Below, piece by piece: positions 26,288 through 38,149 of a DNA stretch of 64,000 nucleotides (position 1 is the stretch's first letter; the number at the start of each line of letters is the position of its first letter). Below the pieces are notes generated by a model. The model saw nothing but the letters and a program-made list of their open reading frames with translations, ran no database searches and was not told the origin of the DNA. The translations under genes and the position numbers were made by a program. Source of the DNA: Argentina anserina (Eukaryota > Streptophyta > Magnoliopsida > Rosales > Rosaceae); assembly GCF_933775445.1 (NCBI RefSeq), contig NC_065874.1, forward strand, positions 8,203,001 to 8,267,000, read 5' to 3'.

Positions 26288-29200
26288 ATGGCTGTCAGCT
26301 ATAAATATTGGAATGAATGCATTGACCCGTTGGACATGGAAGCACTATGGAATCTTCCTAATGTGAGTGCTGAATGGGAAGATGCAGGTGAGACCAGAGG
26401 GCAGAAAGTTCACCTCTCACGTGATCCTGATGGACAGGTTTTTTTGACACAGACTGAGATGAAGGTGAAGGAGATGTAATTCCATCGAATGAAATCATAG
26501 TTACTAAAGTTCAACCTTTCTTAGAAAAAGTTTTACTCACTGGTCATCTTTCAACTGACTGCTTAGCTAAGAATGTTTTACCTTAGCTGGTTATAGGTTC
26601 CACAAATCAACTTAGTAGATCAAGTAGCATCGTCATTATGCCTGCTATTCATTTTCCAGGATTACAATGAGCTTCTAGAGACTGAAAATTATCTACAGAG
26701 ATATATATTGTGGGTTTGACGTGCTAATTTTCTGAACACATTTCATTCTAATTATTTTGTTAACTTTAGTTGCATCATATGGTTGCTTTTCAGGCTGTGG
26801 CTGAGATGATCGTTCGCAGGCATTTTGCTGGAAAGATAGACCCTGTATGTTTTCATAAGTACATTTCCCTGCTTCCTTTATTACAAGTTAGAATGCCATA
26901 ACTAAAAAGAATGGTCTATCATATATGTATATTTCTGGAGAATGCATCTTTCCTTTACACCCCGTTTCCCCCCAATTTAACATTTATGATGAGCCATTTT
27001 CCATACCTGGAGGAATTTTTATATTTTAAGTTTGCTAGTTGCTGTGGTTGTACCTGATGCCTGTATTTAAATTGAACTTCCGATGCAAAGTTTGAATCTT
27101 ATTCTGTTGCAGGATATGCTTTGTGCTATTGCTGAACTTGAAAGTGATAGACAGCCCCTTGCTCGGCGGTATGACAAAAAATCCAAGGCCACTCACCTAG
27201 GGATCATGCAAATTTTACCAAAAACTGCTGATTGGCTAGCTAGGTATCCATCATATGCACTTATTTATATTTGAGGGCATAGCTCTTGTTTACCGACTTT
27301 TTTGTTATAGCTGGACTGAAATTATAAGTTGTTTGCAGTGAGAAGGGTCACGGGGCATATCAATTGAACGGGAATGAACTTCTCCTGTTCAGGCCTTTCG
27401 AAAATATATATTTTGGTGCTGCTTATCTAATTTGGTTATCAAGCTTTGAACAGAAGTAAGTTACTAATTATAAAGCTGGCATGACCATTTTTTGTCTGGT
27501 TGTTTTGTGTGCTGAATGAAGACTGGTGATACCCATCTTTTGGTGGTTTCCCACATGTCTTTGGATATTGTTGGTAACTAAAAGGGTTACCATCATTGGT
27601 CATGATACGATATTTATGCTCTAGGCTTTGTTTACAGAGAAAGAAGTGAAGAATTTGTAGTTAGGGCATATAAAGGAGGTACCAAAAAGGCAACTCACAA
27701 ATCAACTTTGAAGTATTGGCAACGGTATCTTTCTGTCAAAGAATCTCTTCCATCCAGGTTGTTATCTCTTCTCCATCAGTACAATCTGAAACATTTGAGC
27801 ATTTTACGTAGAGAATTACTAGAAGTACTTCTTTTATATAGTTCAGGTTAATTTAAGGGGGAAAATACTGAGCCACAATAAACTAGTGGGATATTGCTTT
27901 TGATGAGATTGAGATAGCTAGCAGAAATGCATCAGGTTCTGAGTTTTAAACTAAGGTCTAGATATTATAATTCTAATATCTATGCATAGTTGCATACTGA
28001 TATACCTTTTAGATCCCCTTCCTTGATAATCTCTTATCCAGGTCGTCTGGACAAAACATATCTGTGTTTATTATTGTTCTGTAAATTACAGTAAATATAT
28101 TTATAGCCATCGTTCCCCACTTTTTAAATTGAAATACCAGCTTTTCACTGTCATGAGCCATTGAAAGTATACTAGACGGAAGTATGGAGTATGCTGTTTA
28201 TTCTCTGAATAATTTAGACAAGTGTCCCAAGGTTTTGAGAAGTAGAAGGTCACTTTTTAAACTATAGCAGATATATTCTAGGGATGATTATGGTGTATCA
28301 ATTTTGTGCAGAAAAAGTCTTGAAGGTCGTCGATCTGTGGAAGAGGTTTCTGCTTCGCTTGCCCTTGCTAAGGCTGGTTCATCGCAAAACTCAGGTTGCA
28401 TAACTTGCTTCTTTATCTAGTTACAGAAGGAGCCTGTTACTCATGTTGGGTATTTATGCTCCAGATCAAAATAACTTCATGATAGGAATTTTTGTAATCC
28501 CTCAAACTCTGACTGAAATATCTGTTTCAGAGAGAATATATTTTATTCATTTAGTGGGTATTCGTGGCCACTCAAAATTACAGTTTTACAATTTATTTGA
28601 GTACTTTGTACTAATAATATCTGAAGCATGGATCCTGATCGTTATAATACATGTATAGTATAGTTCATTTTAGATTCTGAGCCGCTTTGGGCACTACCTC
28701 ATTTTGAATTTCTGTATTATCTTTTTTATTTTTCATACTTTATAGATAAAATCTTTTGCATCTTCTTAGAGGCCCTCTCCATTCTTTTCTCTTCCTGTTT
28801 GTTTTTGAGTGTGGATATATTCATCTGCACCTTAAATTGAGAAGCTTCCCAAGATAAGTTTGCTAGTTGTCTATCCACCTTACAAACTTTGAATTTATTT
28901 AGTCTCTGTTTTCCCCTCTCTCTTTGAGCCCTAGTGATGTGAACAAGTGGATGAAGCCGCTTCTCAAATGCACTCATTCTGTGAAAGTTATATTCTATGA
29001 GTATAGATCATTTAGAAAGATCAGATTTAAATAAGAGTATCTTCCTGATCTACAATTACGGTTATATACATTCAAAGAGACATCTGTGGAGTTGGTGGCC
29101 AATACAGTTGGCATGGACGGCTAATCCTACATTCATACCCTTTTCGTTTAGATAAGTGTGATCTAAGGTTTTATGTTTGTGTTCCTTCATCCATTATACT

Positions 29201-31235
29201 TTTAAATCCTGAGATTGCCGGTTCTCTACTGAAAAATGAATACTGTTTCATTTCTTATGTTATATTGGTAATACTAACTCCTAAGCCAAGAAAGCTTTCA
29301 GGTGGTACATACACATATTGGGACTCCGTAGCTTCTCCAGAAGACATGGCGGACATGTGGAATCATCCGGTAGTCTCTAAAGAGTGGACTCTAACTGGAG
29401 AGAAACAGGGCAATGTGCGCTTCTCCCAAGATGATAAAAACAGACCTTATCTTTCTCGGATGGAACTGAAGGTATGGAGTTTTAGAGTAAAATCTTGTAG
29501 CATTTATTAGCAATCAATAGGTTATAGATTTTAGTGCTTGTACAGTTATTAGCCTCCATTAATTATTGTGTACCTTAAATATAATACACAAAAAGAAGAA
29601 GATAATAGTACAACTATCTGAACTTGGTTACAAAATGAGCCCTGAGATAGTGGCAACTATCTAAAATTCTCACTCCTATATAATCCCTACTCATTGCAGG
29701 CTGTGGCAGAAATCATATGCATCAAGCACTTCAGCACAAAGCCACTTAAAGTTGTAAGTCTACCCGTCAAGTTGTGATATACCCTTGGTACCATATTGAC
29801 TGTATATAGCACAACGATTTTAGTTCAGTGGATTTCCATATAGGCTTTTGTAAATGGGGCGTTGCTGTATGGCTAGTATACACTCTTTTAGAACCCATGT
29901 CTTCGAAAAATAAACGCTCATTAGTCCCAGAATAGAGAAAGAAGAGTGATTTGCAAGTCTGGAAAGCTTATGCTAGATGCAAGGTTCACATCAATTACGC
30001 TGCTGCATCTTGATATGCCTTTCAAACTAATTTCAGCAATGCTTTTTAATATGGATCGGAGCCAATAGGAATAGTGTATATGACAATAGGAATAGCAATC
30101 TGATTGAACTTTGTCCCTTAAGGACATTATATTAATCACATTCATTGTATTATCTGTAATAAGAGATAACCAATAGGAATACCAATCTTTTTAAGGTTTA
30201 ACTTAGCTACATTACTTGCTCTGATCTTTACTTATCACCTGAGATCAGCATTTCCATACTGATGTCTTTTTTCAGTTTCCTTCATTTCCTTGGAATTTAT
30301 TGATAACTGCAGTTATTTGAATTTTTTCTCTTACGGCCGAGCATTTTCTTTTTTGTTAATCTAATTTCCTGGTTGGTATGTTTGCACAGTCAGTTCTTTG
30401 TGGTCTAGCAGAGATAATAAGCATGCGATTCCTTAGTGGTGTCGGACCACGTCCTGGTATAATGGGAATCGACTATTCTACAGCTGTATGGCTTTACAGG
30501 CATGTCAAACCCATACTCAGAATCGAACATGTAGAGAAGAGTTTATTGATCTTTGTATATAACATTTAATGTCAAAGACTATTATCTTCACTCGTCATGG
30601 TCGTTTCTGTTTATATTTTTGGTTCCACTGGATTCATGTTACATAAAAATATTACTTAAAATGGTTAAATCATTTGATACACTGGTAACATGACTTCTTT
30701 CACAAATGAATTTATTACTCTCTCACCCGTTTTATATAATATGTGTGCTCGAATGTAGGGAGATGGGCTTTAGGGCATATAGAATCAATTCTGCTGATGA
30801 TCTTTCCAAGCCATTTTTGTCAATGTACTTTGGTGCAGCCTATTTAGTATGGTTAGTGGAATGTGAAGGAAGGTGAGTCTGTTCAATCCAGTAATTATTT
30901 AAGATATTAATACCTTCCCTAAATTTGACATACCCGATCAGGTTATTTCTAATTTGATGATCTAAACAGGTTACAACCTCCACAGTATGTTATTAAAGCT
31001 TATATCTATGGGCCAAAGAATGTGAATCTTCAGGATACAGGTCCTGAGTATCTCAAGTTTGAGGAAGCCATTAGCTACTATGAAGATACAAAGCGGAATC
31101 CTAGGTAAGTAGCAGGTCCCAGTAGCAGGTCCCTTATATTATAAGCAACTAGAACCTTCTGCATGTAGTTCTGTTAAAGAATTAATGGATTACTCCTACA
31201 TTTTTAGGGATCAAGGGAGCTGCACTGTGATGTAA
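26288..31235 (+). CDS. Two-domain lytic-transglycosylase-like (SLT/lysozyme fold) protein
   Basis: Twelve exons join in frame to 429 residues: 26288-26464, 26794-26844, 27113-27243, 27339-27455, 27638-27757, 28312-28394, 29302-29471, 29700-29753, 30390-30499, 30759-30872, 30970-31104, 31208-31235. The protein is an internal duplication. Half 1 (residues 1-205 or so) has the SLT signature LCAIAELESDR, with Glu86 as the expected catalytic acid, followed by LGIMQILPKTA and NIYFGAAYLIWL. Half 2 repeats the plan (YTYWDSVASPEDM, MELKAVAEI, MYFGAAYLVWL) but reads LCGLAEIISMR, with Ile at the Glu86 position. There is no signal peptide. The C-terminus is CTVM, a possible CaaX prenylation site. One intron (after 30499) uses a GC donor. 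SLT enzymes cleave peptidoglycan; the plant substrate is unknown. The ATG is fixed by an in-frame upstream stop in the same exon. Confidence 0.85.
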
Positions 31236-31647
31236 CCTGACAAGCCACCCTGCCTACTTTGATTCTCAATTCATTGCACTGAACCATATCAAGTGAAATT
31301 ATTCTTAAGAAGTGAAATGAATCGACTGAAAGCTGCCAGTGAATCGTGTTATAGATTAAATTTTGTGATCATTCTTCTTCTTTTTAAGGCGAGATATGGG
31401 GATGCTGGTAGTCGATGTCTGTTTTCTTAAAGCATATAGTTCTACAGCATTTGACATAGGTTGAGTCACAATTGCTTTAAATGGCAGTCAAAGACAACAC
31501 CCTGATCTCAAAGATAATTAGGGGTACACTGAAATAAGGTGTTGTAATTTGATTGTTATCTTAGGAACTCATGAATGCAGATGCAAAACCCCTTTCAGTA
31601 ATCACTGAACTGTTTGTGAAAATTTCAATGAAAAAAATAAATATATA
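31236..31647. other. Convergent 3' intergenic region
   Basis: About 410 bp separates the stop codons of two convergent genes. It must hold both 3' UTRs and polyadenylation signals; aataaat-type signals occur near 31636 (plus-strand reading). Nothing else is seen. Confidence 0.6.
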
Positions 31648-34102
31648 CTATGGCCTATGATAGCCTTTAGTTTCCCCACAACCCATGATAGAAGATGGCA
31701 GCTTTGCCACCTTCTCCACCCCAGATTCAAAAACCACTCCCATTCCCATGTAGAAATGTGACTCTATATGGCAATGAAATGCCCAAACACCCGGATTATC
31801 TGCTCGAAATCTCAAAGCAGTCCAACCATAAGGGTGTACTGGCACTGTGTTCTTCATAATCGGATTGACTAGATTGTATTTTGCCAAATCTTTTGTAACA
31901 TCAAACTTTCCTGTTCCATATCCCAACACCCAAAAGTCATGACCATGGAGATGCCATGGATGTGTCTCACTGTTGTTTGCAGTCATAGTGTTGGCGTTTT
32001 GCAGCACAACGTCTACTGTGCTGTTGAACTTCAACCTGAATAAGCCATTGCTTGAAGTAGCATTCACATTCTTGGCAACACTGTATATATCATAGTTCTT
32101 GAAGTCATAGTTTTCTGGAGGTGGTGTTTGATCAAATACATGGCTTATATTCAACTTCTCCTTCAAAGCTATCAAATAAGGTGTGTGGGGAACAGAGAAA
32201 GACACATTGTTCAAGGACCATCGGAGGTACCCGTCGATCTTGTTTTGGGTGTTGAGAAGCACAATGGTTCTGTCTGAAATGGGAGGAGGGGTGTGAATAG
32301 AACTTTGGAGGGATTGGATAGCAAGACTCTGTGCTAGTCTTGGTGCTGTGTCATTCCATAGAGGGCCTGTGGTTGGAACTGTTGTTGGGGATTTCCTGAA
32401 ATGGGTAGGATAGTAGTTGAAGATTGCTAAGCCAGTTGGGGTTTTAGGTTCTCTACCAACTACATTTGTAGTCATCCAGTAGTTTCTTGATGGGTCTTGG
32501 TTTGCTTTAACTAGGATAGAGTATGTCTCACCAGAGTAAAGAAATAGGTTCTTGGTCACAAATGGCTCTACGTAGTGCCCATCAGCTTCAACAACAGTGA
32601 AGTTGTGACCCTGCATAGAATTTTTTTTGTCACTAGACAATTACAGATGATCTCTGAATATGGTGAAATGACCCCAAAATGAAAATCAGAAAGCACACAT
32701 CGAAAATTGTTGGTGTTAGTTTGGTGGAAGTTACCTCAATCTGAAAACTGAGAGCTGATAGAGCAGTCAAGCTACCGATCCTTAACCGGTATGTTTTGCC
32801 TGGAATTGCTGTCACTACATGGGGAGAACACTCTGGATTTGTGACATTACAGCCTCCCAGGCTTGGATTTGCTAGTAGAGAGCAGTTGTACCTCCCTCTT
32901 CCATTTATCAGAAGTGACTGTGAAGTAGACAAGTACCTGATGAATATATATGATCTCCTATATACCTCATAAAGGTTCCTAAAGTAACTTCAGGCAATGT
33001 TGATGTAGTGATTTAGTTACCTGAGGCTCCCCTACCCAAACAAAGGGAATGGAGGACAAGCCAGTAGCTTCCTCATAAGTGCTTTTGTGGAACCAGTCAT
33101 TTAGGATAATGCTTCTGTCATAATCATAAGCAAAGGGCTCAGAAGCTCCACTGGGAAGTGATACAATAAGGGATCCATATAACCCAGCTTCTCTTTGCAT
33201 TCCATAATGTCCATGGTACATATATGTCCCAGCCTACAGTTTAGGCAATCAAAACTTAACGTTACTTATGGATGAACTATAAACTAATTAATGTTTCTAT
33301 TCAGGAAAATATACAATACAATCAGGCTGTGATAGATTATGCTGATGCACCTGAGGAGATAATATAGAAGATTGGCCTCATTAATTGTGAAGTTCCTTGA
33401 AACTTACCCTATCCACAACAAACTTGTATTTGAAGGTATCTCCTGGCAAAATAGGACACTGAGTCACACCTTCTGTTCCATCGCTCCAAGGTGTTCCTAT
33501 CTGCAAGTGATATACAGTAAAGTTTGTGATCAGTAGACAACTCCTAGACTCGAAAAGCTTAAGCACCCTCAACAAGGAGAACCATTAGACAACTGATGCA
33601 GAAAAGTATATGAGCAGTTTAAAAACAACAGCAAGGAATCAAAGAGGTGAGAAATGTAAATGGTAGGTAAGTTCAAATCCGAGACCTCCTAGAACAAAGT
33701 CTCCAATGACATGTTAGGAAACGAATGACCCTAAAGTTTACATGTAATGAAATGTGAAATAATGCCAACAGAAACAAACTGTAGTACGTCTTAGTTAGAG
33801 GTAAAAGATGATCGACTATGTACCTGTCGAATTCCATGCCAGTGGATAGCTATATTCTCGGTTAACAAGCTATTCCTGAGCTCAACAACAATTGTATCAC
33901 CCTGCTGTGCCAATATTGTTGGTCCCGGGGTTCCTCCATTGATGGTCATAACCAGCTTCTTTAAGCAATCTGGTGATTTGTACTCATACTTCACATCCCA
34001 TCTGTAATGCCGAACTCTAGCTTCAACTCTCGAAAAAGTGACCAAACAGATTAAACTCCACAAAACCAACAGCTTCATGTGTGATTCGAAAATCTTAACC
34101 AT
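31648..34102 (-). CDS. L-ascorbate oxidase, secreted multicopper oxidase, 5 exons
   Basis: Apoplastic blue copper enzyme oxidising ascorbate with O2. Minus-strand exons: 34102-33824, 33500-33408, 33233-33021, 32917-32735, 32610-31648, giving 576 residues, the usual size. A signal peptide follows the second Met ([20 protein letters not shown]). All four copper motifs are present: [21 protein letters not shown] and [13 protein letters not shown]. The N-terminal [19 protein letters not shown] and the three cupredoxin domains fit ascorbate oxidase better than laccase. Several N-glycosylation sequons (NCS, NNVS, NATS) fit secretion. The open frame extends 5 codons upstream to a TTG; the first true ATG is at 34102. 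Confidence 0.93.
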
Positions 34103-36883
34103 GTTTCTGGTTTCCAAAATTTCAGAAGGTTCACTTCATACAATGAAGAACTACCCTGCAGTAGCACACATATATGAGGTTGAGGGCTTAGTCAATGTGA
34201 ACAGCTAATTGTACCATTTTAAATGCATATGTGAACTGCTTTCCACTCAGTTTCCAGCGCCATATGTCAAGGAATGTTGAACACACGCTTTCTTTTATAG
34301 TAAAGACTGAAGACAATGTAATCTCTAAAAGTACTTTCCCAATAAGAATATATTGTTTTTCTCCTCAACTACGTGAGTTTGATCTTCTGAAAACTGAGGA
34401 GAGACTAAGGAGTCAGTAAAAGCTATGCCATGCCACAAATCTAAGTTCTTGACAATGTAAGTATTTGGGATTTGGGAATGTATACAAAGTAAGTATGTAA
34501 TCTGTGTGCTATACCACAAAGTTCACAGATAATTTCTTCTCATTTTAGATGCAGACTGAGATCTTCCTATGGTCAATTAAGAATATTAAAATTAATCACT
34601 TGGATACTGATATCTTTCTTTAGTACCAATATAAGAATATAAAGATGGTACATATATAAACCACTTCAATTTTTTTTTCTTTTTTGTAAACACATCACCT
34701 ACTGAAGGGTTTCTGTCACAGATCCAGATCTGCCTGTCCATCTTTTATAAATGAGATGGAGAAGAGCCAAGAGAAGATTCCTTCATGATCACTACCACAA
34801 ATGTTATTGGTACTACTTACGTAGAGATGGCCTTGAATTTGCAAACTTAATTCAATAATTGGTCTATAACAACAGTTCAAATATAGTAACTAAGCATTAA
34901 GAGGTTTTAGCCGTGTCATTAGTGAAGGACCTGTCCAGAGATCAAAGCTAGAAGTGTGAACTCAACCAAGAATAAAGGGCAAGAGAAAGCATAATTCATT
35001 TGAAATTCCCAGAGTATGAACAGAAACTTAGCTGATTGATCATAGACTGGATTTCAATTAGGCAATTACTTATTCATCTCAATTTAGGTAGAGAAGAATA
35101 TTTGCTAATTATAAGCACAAAGGTTAAGTACTCGAGTCAATGTGTTAATGATAAGATACTCGCACTGCACATTTGCACTCATTGTATGGCTTCTAATACT
35201 TTGTTTGTTCCCTTAATCTATACAAATACGACATCATTCAAACTGCATGTTGAGATTATCAATGGCTTGCAGTTGGAAATGATCATGTCATTGATTCAGA
35301 TATGGGATTTGGAGTTACATGGGAACATGTCATGCACATGGTGTTTTCCCTGAAAGTCGTATCTGCTCAACTGGAATATTAGATTAAGCAAGTGTAGGTC
35401 CTTTCGGAAACAAAGGAGTCTGCCAAAGAGGTGGCATATTGAACTTGATTTTGGGCAGAAGGTGAGCAGCCTAGAAACAAAGTTACAGAAGGCCCAAACA
35501 AAGTACACAGCCCAAATTTGGAAGATATCTTCGGTACATATCCAATTTTTCAAAAAATAGATGACATCTATTCCCAACAAAAATGGTATACTATTGACAC
35601 ATTTATATACTCGGAATGCAAAATGTCATGAATCAAAGAGTTAGAACCAGAGACTGAAAATAACCGGTGCGGGAATCTTTTAATTTTAGTGAGCTGTTTA
35701 CCGATCATAAGGAATAAAAAAATAAAATTACTTACAATTAAGAGATAATCGTTCGTATCGTAGGGCATCTCTACCACGAATCAGGACTTTACAAGAAGTG
35801 GTTTTGGTGTATTGTCTTCCTAAAATGTAGCTACACTTTTTAATGCTGACACAATCAAATAACAAAAAACGAGAATGACTAGTTGTGGATGCTAATTCCC
35901 CTTAGATATGTGTCTGCGTAATAAGTGTGTCACCAGTGATGACATCCATGAGGCCAAGGGGGATATAGTTAGGATTTTATTACAGTATGTTGCCTCATAT
36001 CAGGACTACGTACATGAGCCGCACCATTATGCCTCCTATGAACAAAACTAATACCTTGTACTCTCAAAGATTCAATGCGGAATCTGGTTCTATCTTCCAT
36101 CAATCCCTCCCCACACATTCCTTCATTCCATAAATCAATTGCATGGTCTGTAGGCAACCAGTTTCAGCAATCAAATGCCTCAAATTTTGAGACAGACTTC
36201 ATTCCAGTCCTTCAATTAATATAGCCAACAGTTATGCTACAAAAAGGACTAAGCTGCAATGCAACCTCTCTCCCTTAGCTGCCACCAATGAACCCCCCAA
36301 CATGATATATTATGAGATACACAAACATCACAATTATAAGCTGCATATATATGGTCCATTGGTGTCACACTAAAACAACTTCAGACTCGATCTATAATGC
36401 CTGTACATTGACAATGCCATTCTATCCAAATATTAAGCCCCATTTCATGAATCACCTCTGGAGGCCTAGGTTGCTGGTAGATAACGTCAACATTATTCAC
36501 AAAAGGAATAGATAGATGATCGTTCAAAGTTCAAACTTTCCAAGATTTTCACAAATTTTGAATACTCGGATACGATTTCAAAGGGAGCAGCACAACGCTC
36601 CAAGCATAAAGAAACAAACCATATGAAAAAAAACAAAGTAAGAAAGAGACTTGGACCGACCAATTTCTTTAGACCGTCCAAGGCCAATTCCAACTTCTAA
36701 GTTCCTTGATCATCATTGTTCCACATAGAATTATACCAAGACCGACCACAGTTTATAAAAACATCAAGTTTAAAGTCAGACACTTATTGAACACATAATT
36801 CATGGATCTATTTCATTACTTAGTTTTGAAGATTGAATCAAATTATTCAATGGAATTCCATGAAGCCTTGCTTATTATAAATT
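34103..36883. other. Intergenic region with weak retroelement traces
   Basis: I see no complete gene. The minus-strand segment near 35969-36160 reads TRFRIESLRVQGISFVHRRH followed by NGAAH, which resembles the end of the RNase H domain of plant non-LTR elements, but the match is short. The rest is AT-rich spacer that includes the upstream region of the ascorbate oxidase gene. Confidence 0.35.
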
Positions 36884-37292
36884 GGGAAAAACTTGCGTAT
36901 AAACTAGTATGTACGCGTGCGTCAAAACTCTAATTTATTTACACATTTTGGAAATATAAATACATGACTTTAACCGTTCAAAAGTTTAGTTTATTACTAA
37001 AGATTATTTCTGTAAAAGATCAACATAAACAAAAATCGTTTGCTTTGTCGATTGCATCAAACAAATGAACGGTTATGGTGAAAGTTAGTAGTCTCATGAT
37101 CAACCGTCAATTTGTTTGATGCAATCGACTATGAAGACGATTTTTGTTTATGTTGATCTTTTACAAAAATGATCTTTAGTAATAAATTAAACTTTTGAAC
37201 GGTTAAAATCATGTATTTATATTCCCAAAGTGTGCAAATAAATAAGAATTTAGACGTACGCGTACATACTAGTTTGTACGCAAGTTTTCTCT
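36884..37292. mobile_element. Mutator-like MITE with long terminal inverted repeats
   Basis: This 409-bp non-coding element is almost entirely two inverted arms of about 180 bp. Its ends are GGGAAAAACTTGCG and, on the other strand, AGAGAAAACTTGCG. Both arms share aaactagtatgtacgcg and gatcaacataaacaaaaatc. The 9-bp sequence TTATAAATT flanks it at 36875-36883 and 37293-37301. Long inverted repeats with 9-bp duplications are typical of Mutator-like (MULE) elements. Being non-coding, it would need a transposase in trans. Confidence 0.85.
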
Positions 37293-37301
37293 TTATAAAT
37301 T

Positions 37302-38149
37302 AGGTAGAGGACTAGAGGGTGTGTAGTCTAACAAAATTCAATGTCACGTGCGGGGTCATGTGATTTGCAGTTCAGGAGATGTGAATGGGAGGTGAGGAAT
37401 ATGGTGTGCTCATGCCTACTTGAGCTCGAGGCTTTGATCATCCGTTATGGTTTTTCTTTGTTATGTTAATTGTGTGTGATTGTGCATTTCATTGCTTTCA
37501 CCAATAAATAAAAGGACTTTTCAAGAGGTGATAAACGTTAGTGATACTAAACTTTTACTACTCAAACAATTTACATTCACAAATCACAAGGGTTAAAATA
37601 TACTTTGTTGCAATTGCATTCGATCTAATACTTTATCAATAATTTCATAATCCGTCTATATAACCTAAGTTAGAATTACATGATATAAGAACACAAAGAA
37701 GTTAAAATCTAAGTCTTTTACTCTAAACTCAATAAATGCATTATTAGCATTTGAAGATAATGAAAATGGAAATGCTCTCAGATGATAAGGTTTATTCCCA
37801 CAAAGTAAATGAACATATCTTAGAAAAAAAAAGTTGATACAATGCAATATGGCTAAATCTTGTACACATATCATGAGAGTTCACAACAAGAGATGTGTGG
37901 AATCCCATAGGCCCTCCACTCTATCATGATCAAATCTCCACCTAGAAGGCTAGAACTAGTCAACCATGGTAACCTGGTAAAATCAAAAACCCAACAGGGG
38001 TAATGTGGGAGTAGCAAATCTGTCTCTCTCACTTGACTTGGCATTTTCCAGAAAATAAAAAACCAAGAAAAGGAAAGAAAGAGAAAAGAGCAGTCACTTC
38101 GTTTAGTTCATTGTCTTCGAAGACAACCCAAAAATTCAGACTTTACAAA
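37302..38149. other. Spacer and probable promoter of the MAPKKK gene
   Basis: No gene is recognised in this stretch. The last few hundred bases before 38150 are probably the promoter of the gene whose leader follows. Confidence 0.4.

Noticed and set aside
33661..33710. tRNA-like phrase gttcaaatccgaga inside an ascorbate oxidase intron
   Set aside because: No acceptor stem or D-arm could be paired around it; such phrases are common in degraded retroelements.
34103..34117. Five extra N-terminal codons on ascorbate oxidase
   Set aside because: They start at TTG; the ATG at 34102 is the first true start.
35969..36157. RNase H-like end of a non-LTR element
   Set aside because: Only one short motif (FVHRRHNGAAH) fits and the catalytic residues are not visible, so it was mentioned in the region note but not called as an element.
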